This document shows, one piece after another, positions 13,328 to 23,662 of a stretch of 64,000 nucleotides of DNA. The notes under the pieces are model-generated. The model saw only the letters and a program-made list of their open reading frames with translations, ran no database searches and was not told the DNA's origin. The first letter of the stretch is position 1; every line of letters starts with the position of its first letter. The position numbers and the translations under genes were made by a program. Origin of the DNA: Biscogniauxia marginata (taxonomy: Eukaryota; Ascomycota; Sordariomycetes; Xylariales; Xylariaceae); NCBI GenBank assembly GCA_022695795.1, contig MU404069.1, positions 186,001 to 250,000 on the forward strand, read 5' to 3'.

Positions 13328-13368
13328 ACACTCGTTTTTATAATGTTTTTTTTCTTATAATTAAAACA
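13328..13368 (-). pseudogene. Gag CCHC zinc-knuckle remnant
   Basis: Minus strand reads Cys-Phe-Asn-Tyr-(Lys)3 and, after a one-base slip, His-Tyr-Lys-Asn-Glu-Cys. Spacing fits C-x2-C-x4-H-x4-C with the second Cys changed to Tyr (TGT to TAT, a G-to-A change) and one base lost. Its position upstream of RT supports gag. Confidence 0.6.
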
Positions 13369-14495
13369 CTTAATAATTAGTTTTTTTTGCTCTTTTTAAG
13401 TAACGTTAATTTTAATAAGATTTAATTTAGTTTTAATGCCTTTTTTTGTTTTAATACTACTTTTATGATTTTTTTTATTAATCGCCGTTTTTTCGTTATA
13501 CCGTTTTTTTCTTTTTAAGGTACTATTTGAAGTTTTCGTTATTAATAATAATTGCTATTATAACGTAGTTATAGAACTTTTTTAGGTTTTTTTTTTATAT
13601 AGGTTTATTTTATATAACTTATTTTTTATATAGTTTTTTAGTCTTTAATAAAACAAGTAATATAAGCTTTTAATAAGTAGTTATAACTAGTTTACGAGTT
13701 TTTTAAACTTAATAACGTAATTTAAGGCTTTTTTGTTTTATCGTAATTTATAAAGTTAAGTTTCGGCTTATTACTTAAAAATTAAATTACTAAACATAAA
13801 TTTAAATTGTTTTTTAAACTCCTTATAATTTTTAAAGACCTTTTTTATGTCTTTTTAAGCGCTTAATTTATTATTCAAGTGATTTTTTAACACCGATTAA
13901 AACCAGGTTAAGGTAGTTTTAACGAAAAGCTAAAATATTATAAAAACTTTTTATTTTTTAATGGTAATTATTTCGTAATAAAACCGTAAATAAGTTCCGG
14001 CCTAAATTAAAAATCTTTTTAAATTACTTAATTTATTATATTTACTAAGTATAATTAATTTGAAACCTTTTATATCGAGAGTCGTTATATTATTTTCGTC
14101 GTTTAAGCTATTAAGGTCGCTATCGTTTAAGAGTGATTTTAGCTATTTATTTTTAGGAAGTAAGGATTATTTTACTTATTTTTCTTTTTTAGGTGTTTCT
14201 TTTTCTTTTTCTTCTTTTTTCTTAAATAATTTTTCTTATTAAGCTTTAAAGGTGTCCTCTTAGGGCTCTTTTTTAGTTATAACTATAATTAACTCTTATA
14301 TTAATTCTTTTAAACCTTTTTATTATATCGTAAAAAAATTTAAAGTTTTCATTTAAGAGCTTATTAATTATTATTTTTATTTGTTTTTTTTCTTATTACC
14401 CTTTAGTTTTAAAGGGTATACTTTTTTTAAAACGGTTTAATTAAGAATCCCTTTTTTTAAATTAATATTAAGAATTAATTAAAAAGCTATTAAAA

Positions 14496-14706
14496 TGTAA
14501 TAAACCTCTTTATATGTTTTTAATTAATTAACTTTATAAATAAGTATATATTAGGTTTTCTTGATTTAAAGGTAATAATAAATTAAAGTTAATTTAAAAG
14601 TTTTATAATGTTTTATTTGTTAAAGAGATTTTAAAGTGTTTTTATTATAATCTTAAATTAATAATTAAAGAACTAAAATAAATAATTAAATATATAAGAA
14701 ATTCTA
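14496..14706 (-). repeat. Right LTR (5' LTR of the element), heavily RIP-mutated
   Basis: 211 bases from TGTAATAAACC to ATTCTA, homologous to 7377-7606 but with nearly all C and G at variable sites converted to T and A, plus a deletion of about 20 bases near 14655. Confidence 0.85.
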
Positions 14707-14775
14707 ATTTATTTATATTTATATTTTTAGAGAAAAAATGTCCCGCATTTTTTAACCTTTTTTATTATAAAAAAC

Positions 14776-14850
14776 AGAGACAAATAAAGAATACTCTTTT
14801 TTTTTTTCATTCTTTATTACGGAAAATAAAGACAAACAAAGAATACTTTT
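14776..14850. repeat. Short direct repeat beside the retroelement
   Basis: AAATAAAGAATACT (14782-14795) and AAACAAAGAATACT (14833-14846) sit about 51 bases apart, each followed by a long T run. They lie in a less AT-rich pocket (14730-14960) that may be a piece of older DNA between elements. Confidence 0.6.
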
Positions 14851-15030
14851 TTTTTCTTTCTTTCTCTGTTGCTCTATAAGGAGAGCCACAGAGAATCTTG
14901 CTTTAGGTTACGGGACCTAAGGGTCACGTGACCTTTACTAACCATCATCCTTGTTAGTCGTAATAACTTGCTTATAAGACACGTTATACTTTTTAAAACT
15001 TTATTTTATAATATTAAAATTATTATTATT

Positions 15031-15412
15031 ATAAGTAAGTAGGCTATTTAATTTCTTATATAAAATCGACTTTTTTAAAAATTTATAACTTTACGTGTAA
15101 AAATCATAAAAATTATAAACCTTTTTTATTAGTTATATAGTTATATGGTTTAATTAAAAATAAAATCGAAAAAATATATTTTAAAAAAACGTAAAAAGAA
15201 AACGCGTAAAAACTAAAATTAAAATAAAAGGTATAAACCTTTTTACGTATTTTTTTATATGTTTTACTTTTATTTTATTTTTTTGATTTTATTTTTAATT
15301 AAACCTTATAATTATATAATTAATAAAAAAGGTTTAAGATTTTTACGTATAAAGTTATAAATTTTTAAAAAAGTCGATTTTATATAGGAAATTAAGTGGC
15401 TTACTCGCTTAT
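15031..15412. repeat. Palindromic foldback/MITE-like element, right copy
   Basis: Left arm 15031-15140 (ATAAGTAAGTAGGCTATTTA, then TATATAAAATCGAC) and right arm about 15300-15412 are inverted copies; the right arm read in reverse begins ATAAGCGAGTAAGCCACTTA. Same family as 5382-5740. Both sides are flanked by TAA/ATT trinucleotide runs that may hold a target duplication. Confidence 0.8.
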
Positions 15413-15697
15413 AAAACACGTTAATAATAATAATAATAAGTTATAAATTAATAAAATTAATATAAATATATAGACCTAGTGTATAAAGAGGTATGCACTA
15501 ATCCATGCACGAGCCACATGGTTAACGCTTATAGAATGTGGCTTACTAACCTAGTTAGGTTAGGCCTAGATTTGGGCGGTAATCGCCGGGATCGGATTCC
15601 TGTGAGCTTAGTCATCTCGATTTCCGATTGATGGTGCAGGTCGAATTGAATTTTAGGATTTGGTCTCGGAGCTTGAAAGCTTCTCTCTTGCAACGTC

Positions 15698-17053
15698 ATG
15701 TCCGAGCCTTCACCAGCACAATCGCTCGTCAATTACAATGCTTTGCTGGACAACCCCGTCTTTGCCGGAGGCTTCGGCCTCGCGTCACTGGGCGCAGTAT
15801 TGGCATTTGCACGACGAGGCGCAATTGCGACGGTCGGCTTGATACGGCGACGCATGCTCGTCAACGTCGAGATCAGCAGACAAGACCCGGCCTACCCTTG
15901 GATACTTGCCTGGCTGTCCGAGCCACGCCCTCAGACATCGTTCCTCGCGAAGCGCCTCACACGCATCAACAAGCTATCCGTGACAACGACAACTAGCACC
16001 ACTCCGAACGGCCCTACGAAGGCCAGCTTCTTCCTACAACCTGGTTATGGCCAACACATTATCAAGCACAAGCATGTCTACATCGCAGTGAATAGGGAGA
16101 AGCAAGCGACTGCGAAGACCAATACCGGAGAGCCACACGAGACGGTGGAGCTTACGACACTGTATGCGCATCGTCACATTTTCGAAGATGTGTTCGCCGA
16201 GGCTCGCGCCCTTGCGCTGCAGGCACACGAAGGGAAGACCGTCGTCTATTCGGTGAGAAACTTCGACTGGGTTCCGCTAGGTGAACCGCGCAGGAAACGT
16301 CCCTTGGGCAGCGTTATTTTGGATGAAGGTCTAAAAGAAAGCATTGTGGGTGATGCGAAGGACTTCCTGGCGCGTCGACAGTGGTATGTTGATCGTGGGA
16401 TCCCCTATCGTAGAGGGTATCTTCTCTACGGGCCCCCTGGAAGCGGTAAGAGCTCATTCATCCAAGCTCTCGCGGGTGAATTGGATTTTAGCGTGGCTAT
16501 GATCAATTTGAGTGAGATCGGGGTGACCGATGACAAGCTTGCCTTCCTACTCACTAAGCTTCCCGAGCGTACGATCGTATTACTAGAAGATGCTGACTCT
16601 GCATTCGTCAACCGACGGAAGCGTGACGCTGATGGTTACGGTGGTGGTACTGTCACCTTCTCGGGATTGCTGAATGCCTTGGATGGTCTCTCCGCTGGAG
16701 AAGAGAGGATTGCGTTCCTCACTACCAATCACGTAGAGCTTCTTGACCCTGCTCTGATTCGACCTGGACGAGTAGACATGATGGTTCGCATTGGAGAAGC
16801 TACTAGATATCAGGCAGCCCAGATGTGGGATAAATTCTACGGAGACGTAGACACAGATGGCACTAACCGAGAGCGATTTCTAACACGACTCGACAACTTA
16901 GGACTCTTCAGCGATACAAAAGACGGGAAGCCAGCGCCTCGGACCAGCACAGCCGCTATTCAGGGACTGTTCCTTTTTAACAAGAATAATATGGAGGGTG
17001 CTATCGGCATGGCTGAAGGGCTAATACCACAAAAGCTTGGGGCGGATAACTAA
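15698..17053 (+). CDS. BCS1-like: BCS1-type mitochondrial AAA ATPase, 451 aa, intronless
   Basis: BCS1 ATPases sit in the mitochondrial inner membrane and move the folded Rieske iron-sulfur protein to respiratory complex III. Seen here: a short N-terminus, a hydrophobic segment at about residues 23-40, a BCS1_N-like region (about 45-210) with RRMLVNVEIS, Walker A GPPGSGKSS (245-253), Walker B TIVLLEDAD (292-300), and a second region of homology with TTNHVELLDPALIRPGRVD (342-360). Length is close to yeast Bcs1 (456 aa). Fungal genomes often hold several BCS1-like paralogues, so this may be a paralogue and not the Rieske chaperone itself. It starts 218 bases past the RIP island yet is intact. 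Confidence 0.92.
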   Translation: MSEPSPAQSLVNYNALLDNPVFAGGFGLASLGAVLAFARRGAIATVGLIRRRMLVNVEISRQDPAYPWILAWLSEPRPQTSFLAKRLTRINKLSVTTTTSTTPNGPTKASFFLQPGYGQHIIKHKHVYIAVNREKQATAKTNTGEPHETVELTTLYAHRHIFEDVFAEARALALQAHEGKTVVYSVRNFDWVPLGEPRRKRPLGSVILDEGLKESIVGDAKDFLARRQWYVDRGIPYRRGYLLYGPPGSGKSSFIQALAGELDFSVAMINLSEIGVTDDKLAFLLTKLPERTIVLLEDADSAFVNRRKRDADGYGGGTVTFSGLLNALDGLSAGEERIAFLTTNHVELLDPALIRPGRVDMMVRIGEATRYQAAQMWDKFYGDVDTDGTNRERFLTRLDNLGLFSDTKDGKPAPRTSTAAIQGLFLFNKNNMEGAIGMAEGLIPQKLGADN

Positions 17054-17713
17054 AAAACGTATGACTTTCAACTATCACGTGTATCGTATTCAAAGATACC
17101 CCATAAAATCCCGTGGAATTATGACGAAAGTAATTCCTGGTTATCTTAGGTACGAGACGATGTATACCAGTCATCGTCAAAAGGTATAGTTCTCGTCGCT
17201 ATTCTACTAGTACGATACACAGCTTCATGTTCAGCGCACCAAAGTAGCACATCTTCTGGGTCAATCAGAACGGTCTCTTGGTAGTACAAATTCATGCAAT
17301 TGTTCGTGTTTGATTGTGTATAGAACGAACGTCGAGGTGAAAAGGAGGTGGTAGACCTTATCCATAAGCAAGCAGTGTTGTCAAGGAGTGGCGGAGAACC
17401 GAGTTAAGCATTTCAGGGAAAACCCACGCCCCTCACTAATATTTTAGGACTCGACCAGACGCGGTTCACTGCTACATACTCCGTATATCACTGTCGACAA
17501 CTCAGCCGACCCCACGTCCCGAGCACTGTGCCGACGAATCAATGGTTTGCCCCGTAAGCTTGGATTGCTTGGTTCCTAACCCCCTCGACAGACTAACACT
17601 CAAAGAGGGGGGGCTCGGCCATAGCTGCAAGATATATCAGGGGAAGCGAGCGAAATCTATAAACAAATCAGATTCTTCCTCTATTGTCTATAATCCATAC
17701 TCCCTTTACCAAG
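17054..17713. other. Intergenic: BCS1-like 3' side and FAD oxidase promoter
   Basis: No gene seen. A 96-codon plus-strand frame (17542-17832) overlaps the following exon in another frame and has no family resemblance. The ATG at 17714 has a good context (ACCAAGATGG). Confidence 0.6.
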
Positions 17714-19250
17714 ATGGCTTATTATGCCGAACTATTCGAACCCTTAAGACAGGAAATCAGCAAGGGCGAGGTCTTACTCCCAGATTCACCTTGTTACGAG
17801 GAGAGCCTGCGGAGATGGAGCGCTACTTGTGACAAGCGTGCCGTAAGTCCACGAGGAAGCATTGTGAACTCTACGACTTTTATCATGAACCATGGCCATT
17901 GACCTCGTTGTAATAGTGTGTGATCGTCAAGCCGACAGATGCTCGAGAGGTTTCGGCAGCCGTCCGGTTTGCCACCTCAGCTAACCTTCCCATCGCTGTC
18001 TGTTGTGGTGGTCATTCCACAGGAGGAGGGTCTTCAAGCGAAGGAGGTCTAGTAATCGACCTATCTCTCATGCGCTCTATTGACGTACATCCCGCAGCGC
18101 AGACAGCTGTTATCGGCGGCGGGTGTCTCACGAAGCACGTTGACGAAGCAGTGTCTAAGCACGGTCTGGCGGCGGTGAGCGGTACTGAACACACTGTCGG
18201 GTATGGTGGGTTCGTGCTCGGCGGGGGCTACAGCTTTCTTACACCGCTTCACGGTCTTGGCTGCGACAATCTTCTCGAGGTCGAAGTAGTGCTTGCAGAT
18301 GGTAGCATCGTCAAAGCGTCCAATAAGGAGAACAGTGATCTGTTCTGGGCTCTCCGCGGCGCGGGACCGCAGTTCGGTGTGTGCACGAAATTCACTACGC
18401 GGCTACATAAGCAAGGGGATGCGTGGGTTGGCGTCATGGTCTTCAGCCCAGACAAACTTGCCGACATAGTGGCGTTCGCAAATCACTTGCATGAACATCA
18501 TGACGGTAGGCAATACATGGGCTTCGGATGCACGACTATGGCGCCTGCATACGAGCCCGCTCTTGTTTGCGCGGTATTCTTCAACGGCGGACAAGAAGAT
18601 GCTGAGGCGTACTTTAAGCCGCTCCTAGACGCTGGCCCACGACTCAATACCGCAAAAATCCGTCCTTGGCATGAAGTCAACGGTACCATGACGAGCCTAT
18701 CTGTCGCAGCACGGAAGACGCAGGGGACTGCGAATTTTATCATGCCGCTCGATTCGAAGAATCTCCAGGAGGCGTCCGACATGTTTTTTGCGTTCGTGCG
18801 GGAGAAGGATATCCAGAATGGCCCGGTCATCATGTGGGAGGTCGTGCCCTACGACAAGATCCGGGAGCTCGACAATACGGCTACGGCATTCGCCGCTCGC
18901 AACGAGATGTACCAGATCGCCACCGTCTTCCAGTGGGATGACCAGGCGCTCGACACGGAGGTGCGCGACTTCAACGCCAAGCTGACCAAATTTTTGAAGA
19001 GCACGGGGATAAGGGCCGGTGTGCAGGGGTATAATAACTACGATGGTACGTTAATTACCCATCACAGCACGTGCGATGACTTTGATCTTGGGCGACCTGC
19101 AGTGCTTTTGCTAACATGATAATTCTAGGCCTCGCGTTGACTCCCGAGGAAGCATATGGCGAGAATCTAGAGAGATTGCGTGAACTAAAGAAAAAGTACG
19201 ACCCGACGAATGTGTTCTCCAAGTGGCATCCTATCCTCGCCTCTTCGTGA
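17714..19250 (+). CDS. FAD-linked oxidoreductase (PCMH/BBE type), 459 aa
   Basis: Flavin oxidase of the berberine-bridge/6-hydroxynicotine-oxidase group, oxidising small alcohols, sugars or alkaloid-like molecules with O2. Exons 17714-17842, 17917-19045, 19129-19250; introns of 74 and 83 nt. Seen: VIVKPTDAREVSAAVRFA, then CCGGHSTGGGSS with His76 as the likely covalent FAD anchor, then TVGYGGFVLGGGYSFLTPLHGLGCDNLLEVEVVLADG. The second loop lacks the Cys found in bicovalent members, so FAD is probably attached only through His. The C-terminal BBE segment YDPTNVF is present. I see no signal peptide, so it is probably intracellular, as many cluster oxidases are. Substrate unknown; no partner genes adjoin. 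Confidence 0.9.
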
Positions 19251-19711
19251 AGCTCGTCATACATAATGGCAAGGGGTGACAGTTAGCGCTAAGCAAGGCC
19301 CAGGAATTTCAGAACATATATACGTTATTAATTGTCATTTGGACGAATTAGCTCATGATTATTAAATCGCGACTTGGATTCTAAGAAATAAAATGCTATT
19401 TTCTTATGCTCCGGTGCTATTAATAAAGGCTAAGGTTGATTGAAGCATCAAAAAGTGACTACGTAGCTGAACCCCTGAATTCAAGCCTTAAAATCCCACG
19501 TACTACTGAACGAATAGGTGATATACGTCCGAGAATGAAATATATCCATAACCGGAGTATCTAATGAAAACTATTCACTAGAGAGTTGAGACTAAGACGT
19601 AATGGCAACGGCCAGTCGATATTTGTCCATCTCGTTCCATATCACCACTTAAGTTTCCATTGGCATTGCTTTACATAGGTACTAATGCGTTAAACGAGCC
19701 TCTGGATAAAA
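19251..19711. other. Convergent 3' intergenic spacer
   Basis: Lies between the stops of two convergent genes. No frame or structure of note seen. Confidence 0.6.
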
Positions 19712-21159
19712 TCACATCCCGGACATTCCTGGTAGTGAGGTAAGCCCTGTTATGAAAGTGTTAGTAGATGTCCAATTCTTTCCACGTATAGTATTTCAAT
19801 GTATTTCAACCTACATCCGTCGACCTGCTCGTTCACGGAGTTCTGCACGGCGCATTTGTTTGCGTCAGCAAAGCTCTGGCTCTTGAGCTGGCTGCAAGTA
19901 GCCCCAAAACAGTTCGAGTCCATAGCTCGTTGAAGGGTGTCGTCCTTCCAGCCGAATACATAATCTCCGTGTTGGCCGTATCCAGTGCTGTAATGGAGTT
20001 TCTCCTGGTTAGTAGAACTGACAGCAGAGAACTGCGGGACTTGAAGAGAGCTGACCTGTCACCCTGGCTGAAGACGAAGGGCTGTGAGCCATCCTCCGGC
20101 CATAGCGAGTTATCGTTGAATGGCGCCATGTCCCAGATAACCTCGAACATCAACTGCGGAAGCTTAACGGGATGTGTTGATGGGCATGGGCCATTGCTCT
20201 CGAAGGTTCCGAATGCCGGGTACGATACGTGACTTGAGTGGTCTGGGCTGTCTAGGTTTTTGCCGTCCCAGCACCTATGCGGGAGGATGATCGGTTATTG
20301 AGGATCATTGACTTTGATGGAAGCTGAACCTACGTTGGGAATCGGATAGTGGTCCGGATACCTCCCGGGCAGACCTTATTGGGCAGGGCGACCGAGTCAA
20401 CTGTGTTATCAGCGCAGGGGGCATAGTTGTCACCGCCGAAGTTTGGAGAATTATAGCAACGGAAGCAGATTGCATTCCATTTCGTGACGCCGCCGTCTGT
20501 CCTCTGCTCTGCATTTCCGGCGAGCATGCGGAATCCCTTTGATTTGATATTAGTGCAACTGAACATAATACGTCGAAAGGGCTGGCCTCAGCGTACCGGC
20601 TTGAAAGCGGTGACCTTCGTGTTATCGTACGGCGAGGTATAATACACGGTCATCCTGCCGGTCTCGCCGTCAAGGAACCGGTTGGGGATCTGATTGACGC
20701 GCTTGTACGTCCCATTGCGGGCCTTGAAGTACATGTTGGCAGTCCAATAGTTGGACAGGTCCTCACTAAAGCTACAGGTCGTGCAGTTCGCGAGCTGCGA
20801 GACATCATCTTCCGGGATGAAAAAGCTAAACGCATTCTTCAACGTGTTAGTAGCGGTAAGCTGAAGACGCTTCGCTGATAACTACGTACTCCTCCGACTA
20901 CCTAGACTACGATTAGCCAAGGTTCAAGACACAATACGAGGCTAAATACCTGGTGAACATGCGGCGATGGGTTGACTGAGGGATTGACTAGCCTGTAACC
21001 ATTCAGGTCAATATATGCAACGCCGTATGATTCAATGTTTTCATTAGCTCACGGGTCAAGCCGCTCTACAACGATCTGCGAACAACCAAATCGCAGCACA
21101 GCATTTGCGCTGACACGCCCAGAGAGCAGCACCGTCGTAATAATTGAGCTTAACAGCAT
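19712..21159 (-). CDS. Secreted DUF1996-domain protein, 343 aa, eight exons
   Basis: DUF1996 proteins are secreted or wall-linked fungal proteins of unknown biochemical role. Exons (minus): 21159-21053, 20992-20950, 20901-20890, 20836-20597, 20536-20334, 20274-20056, 19987-19815, 19746-19712; the frame closes exactly. The N-terminus MLLSSIITTVLLSGRVSA is a signal peptide. Family blocks in order: RFGCSQIVVERLDPLVNP, SPHVHQVVGGNAF, GFRMLAGN, CPGGIRTTIRFP, CWDGKNLDSPDHSSHV, PQLMFEVIWDM, GDYVFGWKDDTLQRAMD and a final NEQVDGW. Exon 3 is a 12-nt microexon coding only VVGG, needed to rebuild the HQ(V/I)VGGN block. No WSC domain is attached. Several Asn-x-Ser/Thr sites suit a secreted protein. Confidence 0.9.
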
Positions 21160-21916
21160 CTTGACGGTCAAATAAGATCATCTATGGATCGTCTGAATGT
21201 GGAAAAAAAGGAAGAGAACCTGGGGAGTAAGATCTGATGTCGAATAGCCATGGGGACCTCTTGAACGGAATCTGCTATAGTAACCTGCTTGGCAAATAGC
21301 CGGACGTAACTGCTAGCTGGAGCACGGTATATACATGACGAACAACTGCCGGTCGTCCAGATCTTAGATGTTGACAAATGAGGACTCACGGTGCTACCGG
21401 TAAATAGGGATCATATCAATTTACCCTCACCATAGTTCCTTCACCAATAGTCTTGCTTCGTTTCCAGATTGTTCTAATATCGGCACTGATAGGTGATCGC
21501 ACTGCTCGTTGCTTAGAGTGAATCCCTGACTTATCATCCGAACCACCTGGATTGATAATTAATGTCGAAGGTGTGCCTACATGGGTTCAAATTCATCTCA
21601 GTTTCACCTGAGACGTTCTCGCGTTCGTACAAAATCCTTTTTCAAGTGTCCATAGTCTAGGCACTATGGCAATGGCAAGTTTACGGATAATAGGTCGGGG
21701 ACAGCATATTCAGAAAAAAAAAGGAACTTCTTAGCCTCCAGAAATCCTCATCGTGAGATATTGGGCTTTACATGACACGTTAAGTAGGTATAAGAATATG
21801 TATAATGAAAATATTATTTAGGAGATCATGGTTGGTGAGCCTATCAGTAACTCCACTTTGAAACCTCGGGCTTGCCTGAAGCCTGTACGAGTGAATTCCT
21901 TTTCGATTAACGATAC
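21160..21916. other. Intergenic: upstream of DUF1996 gene, downstream of PLC
   Basis: No gene seen; an A-run at 21714-21722 and ordinary composition. Presumably holds the DUF1996 promoter and the PLC 3' untranslated region. Confidence 0.5.
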
Positions 21917-23662
21917 TCATGCGTCCTCAAAATCAAATTTTACGAGTACGGTACACTTCGTCTCGTGCCCTTTCAAATCCAGCATGCGAATGAAGCTCCA
22001 CCCAGGTACAACATATAGGAGCCTCACAGTAGCGACGGCAAAGATCGGGTTCGTGGCAAAGCTGTCATCGCTCTTAATGAGCAGGCGGAGAAATACAAGC
22101 TCGTTGTCGTCATATTTCCATTCCAGAGTCTCATTCCAGATGGGATCCTTTGGTGGGGGGTTCTCGCCTCTGTGCAGGAAGCCAAGTTTGTGGTGCTTAT
22201 ATGGCGTCGTCCTTTTCTTCTCTTTGTCGCCCTTCGGGGTATCCGGGTGCAAAAGGGTGCATGTCACGTAGGGCCTGATCTCATCCTCGTCGTGGTCCCC
22301 AGGGACAGGCACATCTGATGCTCCTGCCACATGCAGTAGGAGCTTCTTCTTCCTGCCAGTACTGGATTTCCCATCGCCGCCCGCCCGCAGCGCGGCAGGT
22401 TTCAGCACGTACCCGTCGGTGCCGCTGAACAGAGCCTCGTTGAGTTGCATACTGGCGCCGAAAGTCTGCCAGTTCATCGCACAGATCTGGGCTCCAACAC
22501 CCCAAAAGGGTACAGGCTTCATATTCTTGGACGAGATACGCGTGCCTTTGGGAAACACGCGCATGAGGTGTTGGGAATTATGCCGAGCTATCTTTTCGGC
22601 CGCAGCTGGTAGGTGGGATGCCAGTCCAGTCTCAGAGACGTTGATCAGGTGATGATGAGGTCCATCCTTGAGAATATCTTCATACCACGAATTGTCCTTC
22701 GGCTTCACTGATTGCGCATAAACGCCGAGCTCAGCTAGCTCTGGGATAATGAGTCCACTATTAGAAGCTTTCTTCCGTGCGTTATAGGCGTCATGAGCTT
22801 GCTTTTGTTCTTCGTCTTCGTCGTTAAAATTATCGCTGTCGCTGGTATCAGCTTCCTCCGGTAGATGGTATTCCACGATAACTACGATCTTGGATCCCAG
22901 CTCCTCTAGAGTAACGTGTTCAGAGTCACAATCTTGCTCATCGTGGCCCTTTTGACGCAAGGCTTTGCTTAGCACACGGTTGCCCCAGACTTCCTTCATG
23001 ATTTCAACAAGCCGCAATTGCCCTTGGGCGCTGCAGTGGTTTTCTAGGGACAGAATGATTGGGGCGGCTCGGTAGCCCTGCTGGCTCGCTGGTTGTGTTG
23101 CTTCATCATCAACAACATCACGTATTGTCTCACAGACAGCACGGAAAGGGATATTAGAAACAAGGGTGTAGCCGTGTGTGACTTTGGGCTCGTCCTTGTT
23201 GTCGTCGTCATCCCAAGCGTCAATTTCCACACAGCGAAAGCCTGTATTGAGCGCAACTTTGTAAGCCGATGTGGAAGATGCCCCGTAAAGTTGATGACCA
23301 AGAAGATAAGTATTATGGCTCGAGCTGATGAAATACTCGGGTAATGGATGGGACCTATCGGTCAACTCCAATGGGACACGAATGTGCGGCTTGTCGAGAA
23401 GGATACGCAGCGTTCCGCTCGGTTCGTCCGAGTCTAAGGCCGCATCTTCCTCGGACACAACGTTCTCCTGCACAAGGAACGATTTCAGTGCGTGACTAAT
23501 TCTCAATTGGTTCTTTGTGAGATTGGTCTGCCGGGCCCCGTGACCACCTCCTGCAATGGTAGTGTCATCTACCTCTTCTCCCACATCCTCGTCGGAATCA
23601 TCACCTGCTAACCCCGAGAGAGGGTTCAGTTTGGCTAGCCGGGAGGTGAGTGAATCGGTCAT
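21917..23662 (-). CDS. Phosphoinositide-specific phospholipase C, 581 aa, intronless
   Basis: Hydrolyses PIP2 to diacylglycerol and inositol phosphate at membranes in calcium signalling. Start taken at MTDSLTSRL (23662); nine more in-frame residues lie upstream from an ATG at 23689. X box: SSSHNTYLLG (113-122) with the first catalytic His, CVEIDAWD with the acidic pair, and VTHGYTLVSNIPF with the second His. Y box: KPVPFWGVGAQICAMNWQTFG and MQLNEALFSGTDGYVLKPAALR. A C2 domain follows (LLLHVAGASDVP to the end). An acidic Asp/Glu linker separates X and Y. No PH domain and no clear EF-hands are visible in the roughly 100 residues before X, so this is a short fungal PLC form. Confidence 0.93.
   Translation of the reverse strand: MTDSLTSRLAKLNPLSGLAGDDSDEDVGEEVDDTTIAGGGHGARQTNLTKNQLRISHALKSFLVQENVVSEEDAALDSDEPSGTLRILLDKPHIRVPLELTDRSHPLPEYFISSSHNTYLLGHQLYGASSTSAYKVALNTGFRCVEIDAWDDDDNKDEPKVTHGYTLVSNIPFRAVCETIRDVVDDEATQPASQQGYRAAPIILSLENHCSAQGQLRLVEIMKEVWGNRVLSKALRQKGHDEQDCDSEHVTLEELGSKIVVIVEYHLPEEADTSDSDNFNDEDEEQKQAHDAYNARKKASNSGLIIPELAELGVYAQSVKPKDNSWYEDILKDGPHHHLINVSETGLASHLPAAAEKIARHNSQHLMRVFPKGTRISSKNMKPVPFWGVGAQICAMNWQTFGASMQLNEALFSGTDGYVLKPAALRAGGDGKSSTGRKKKLLLHVAGASDVPVPGDHDEDEIRPYVTCTLLHPDTPKGDKEKKRTTPYKHHKLGFLHRGENPPPKDPIWNETLEWKYDDNELVFLRLLIKSDDSFATNPIFAVATVRLLYVVPGWSFIRMLDLKGHETKCTVLVKFDFEDA

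Larger units (their letters stand above)
7377..14706 (-). mobile_element. Ty3/gypsy LTR retrotransposon, inactivated by RIP
   Basis: Direct LTRs at 7377-7606 and 14496-14706 bound a 7.3 kb element read on the minus strand. Remnants in order are a gag zinc knuckle (13368-13328), reverse transcriptase (about 10860-10740) and integrase (about 9510-9455). RT before integrase defines Ty3/gypsy rather than Ty1/copia. The LTR begins TG (7377) and ends CA (7605-7606; TA in the other copy). Flanking pentamers ACTTG (7372-7376) and ATTTA (14707-14711) differ only by C-to-T and G-to-A, consistent with one 5-bp target duplication later hit by RIP. No frame longer than about 60 codons survives, so the element is dead. 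Confidence 0.88.
5300..15480. repeat. AT-rich RIP island (about 10 kb) without functional genes
   Basis: Composition changes abruptly near 5300 and returns to normal near 15480; inside, sequence is overwhelmingly A and T with stops in all frames. Repeat copies inside differ chiefly by C/T and G/A transitions. Nested contents: a palindromic foldback copy at each edge, an element with inverted termini (about 5866-7325), and a Ty3/gypsy retrotransposon (7377-14706). Islands of this kind in Pezizomycotina are usually H3K9-methylated heterochromatin. The only less AT-rich pockets are 7350-7440 (left LTR), around 8150-8180, and 14730-14960. Confidence 0.93.

Noticed and set aside
14060..14242. 60-codon frame in the RIP island
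   Set aside because: Lies antisense to the retroelement's gag region; Phe/Ser-rich product of AT bias.
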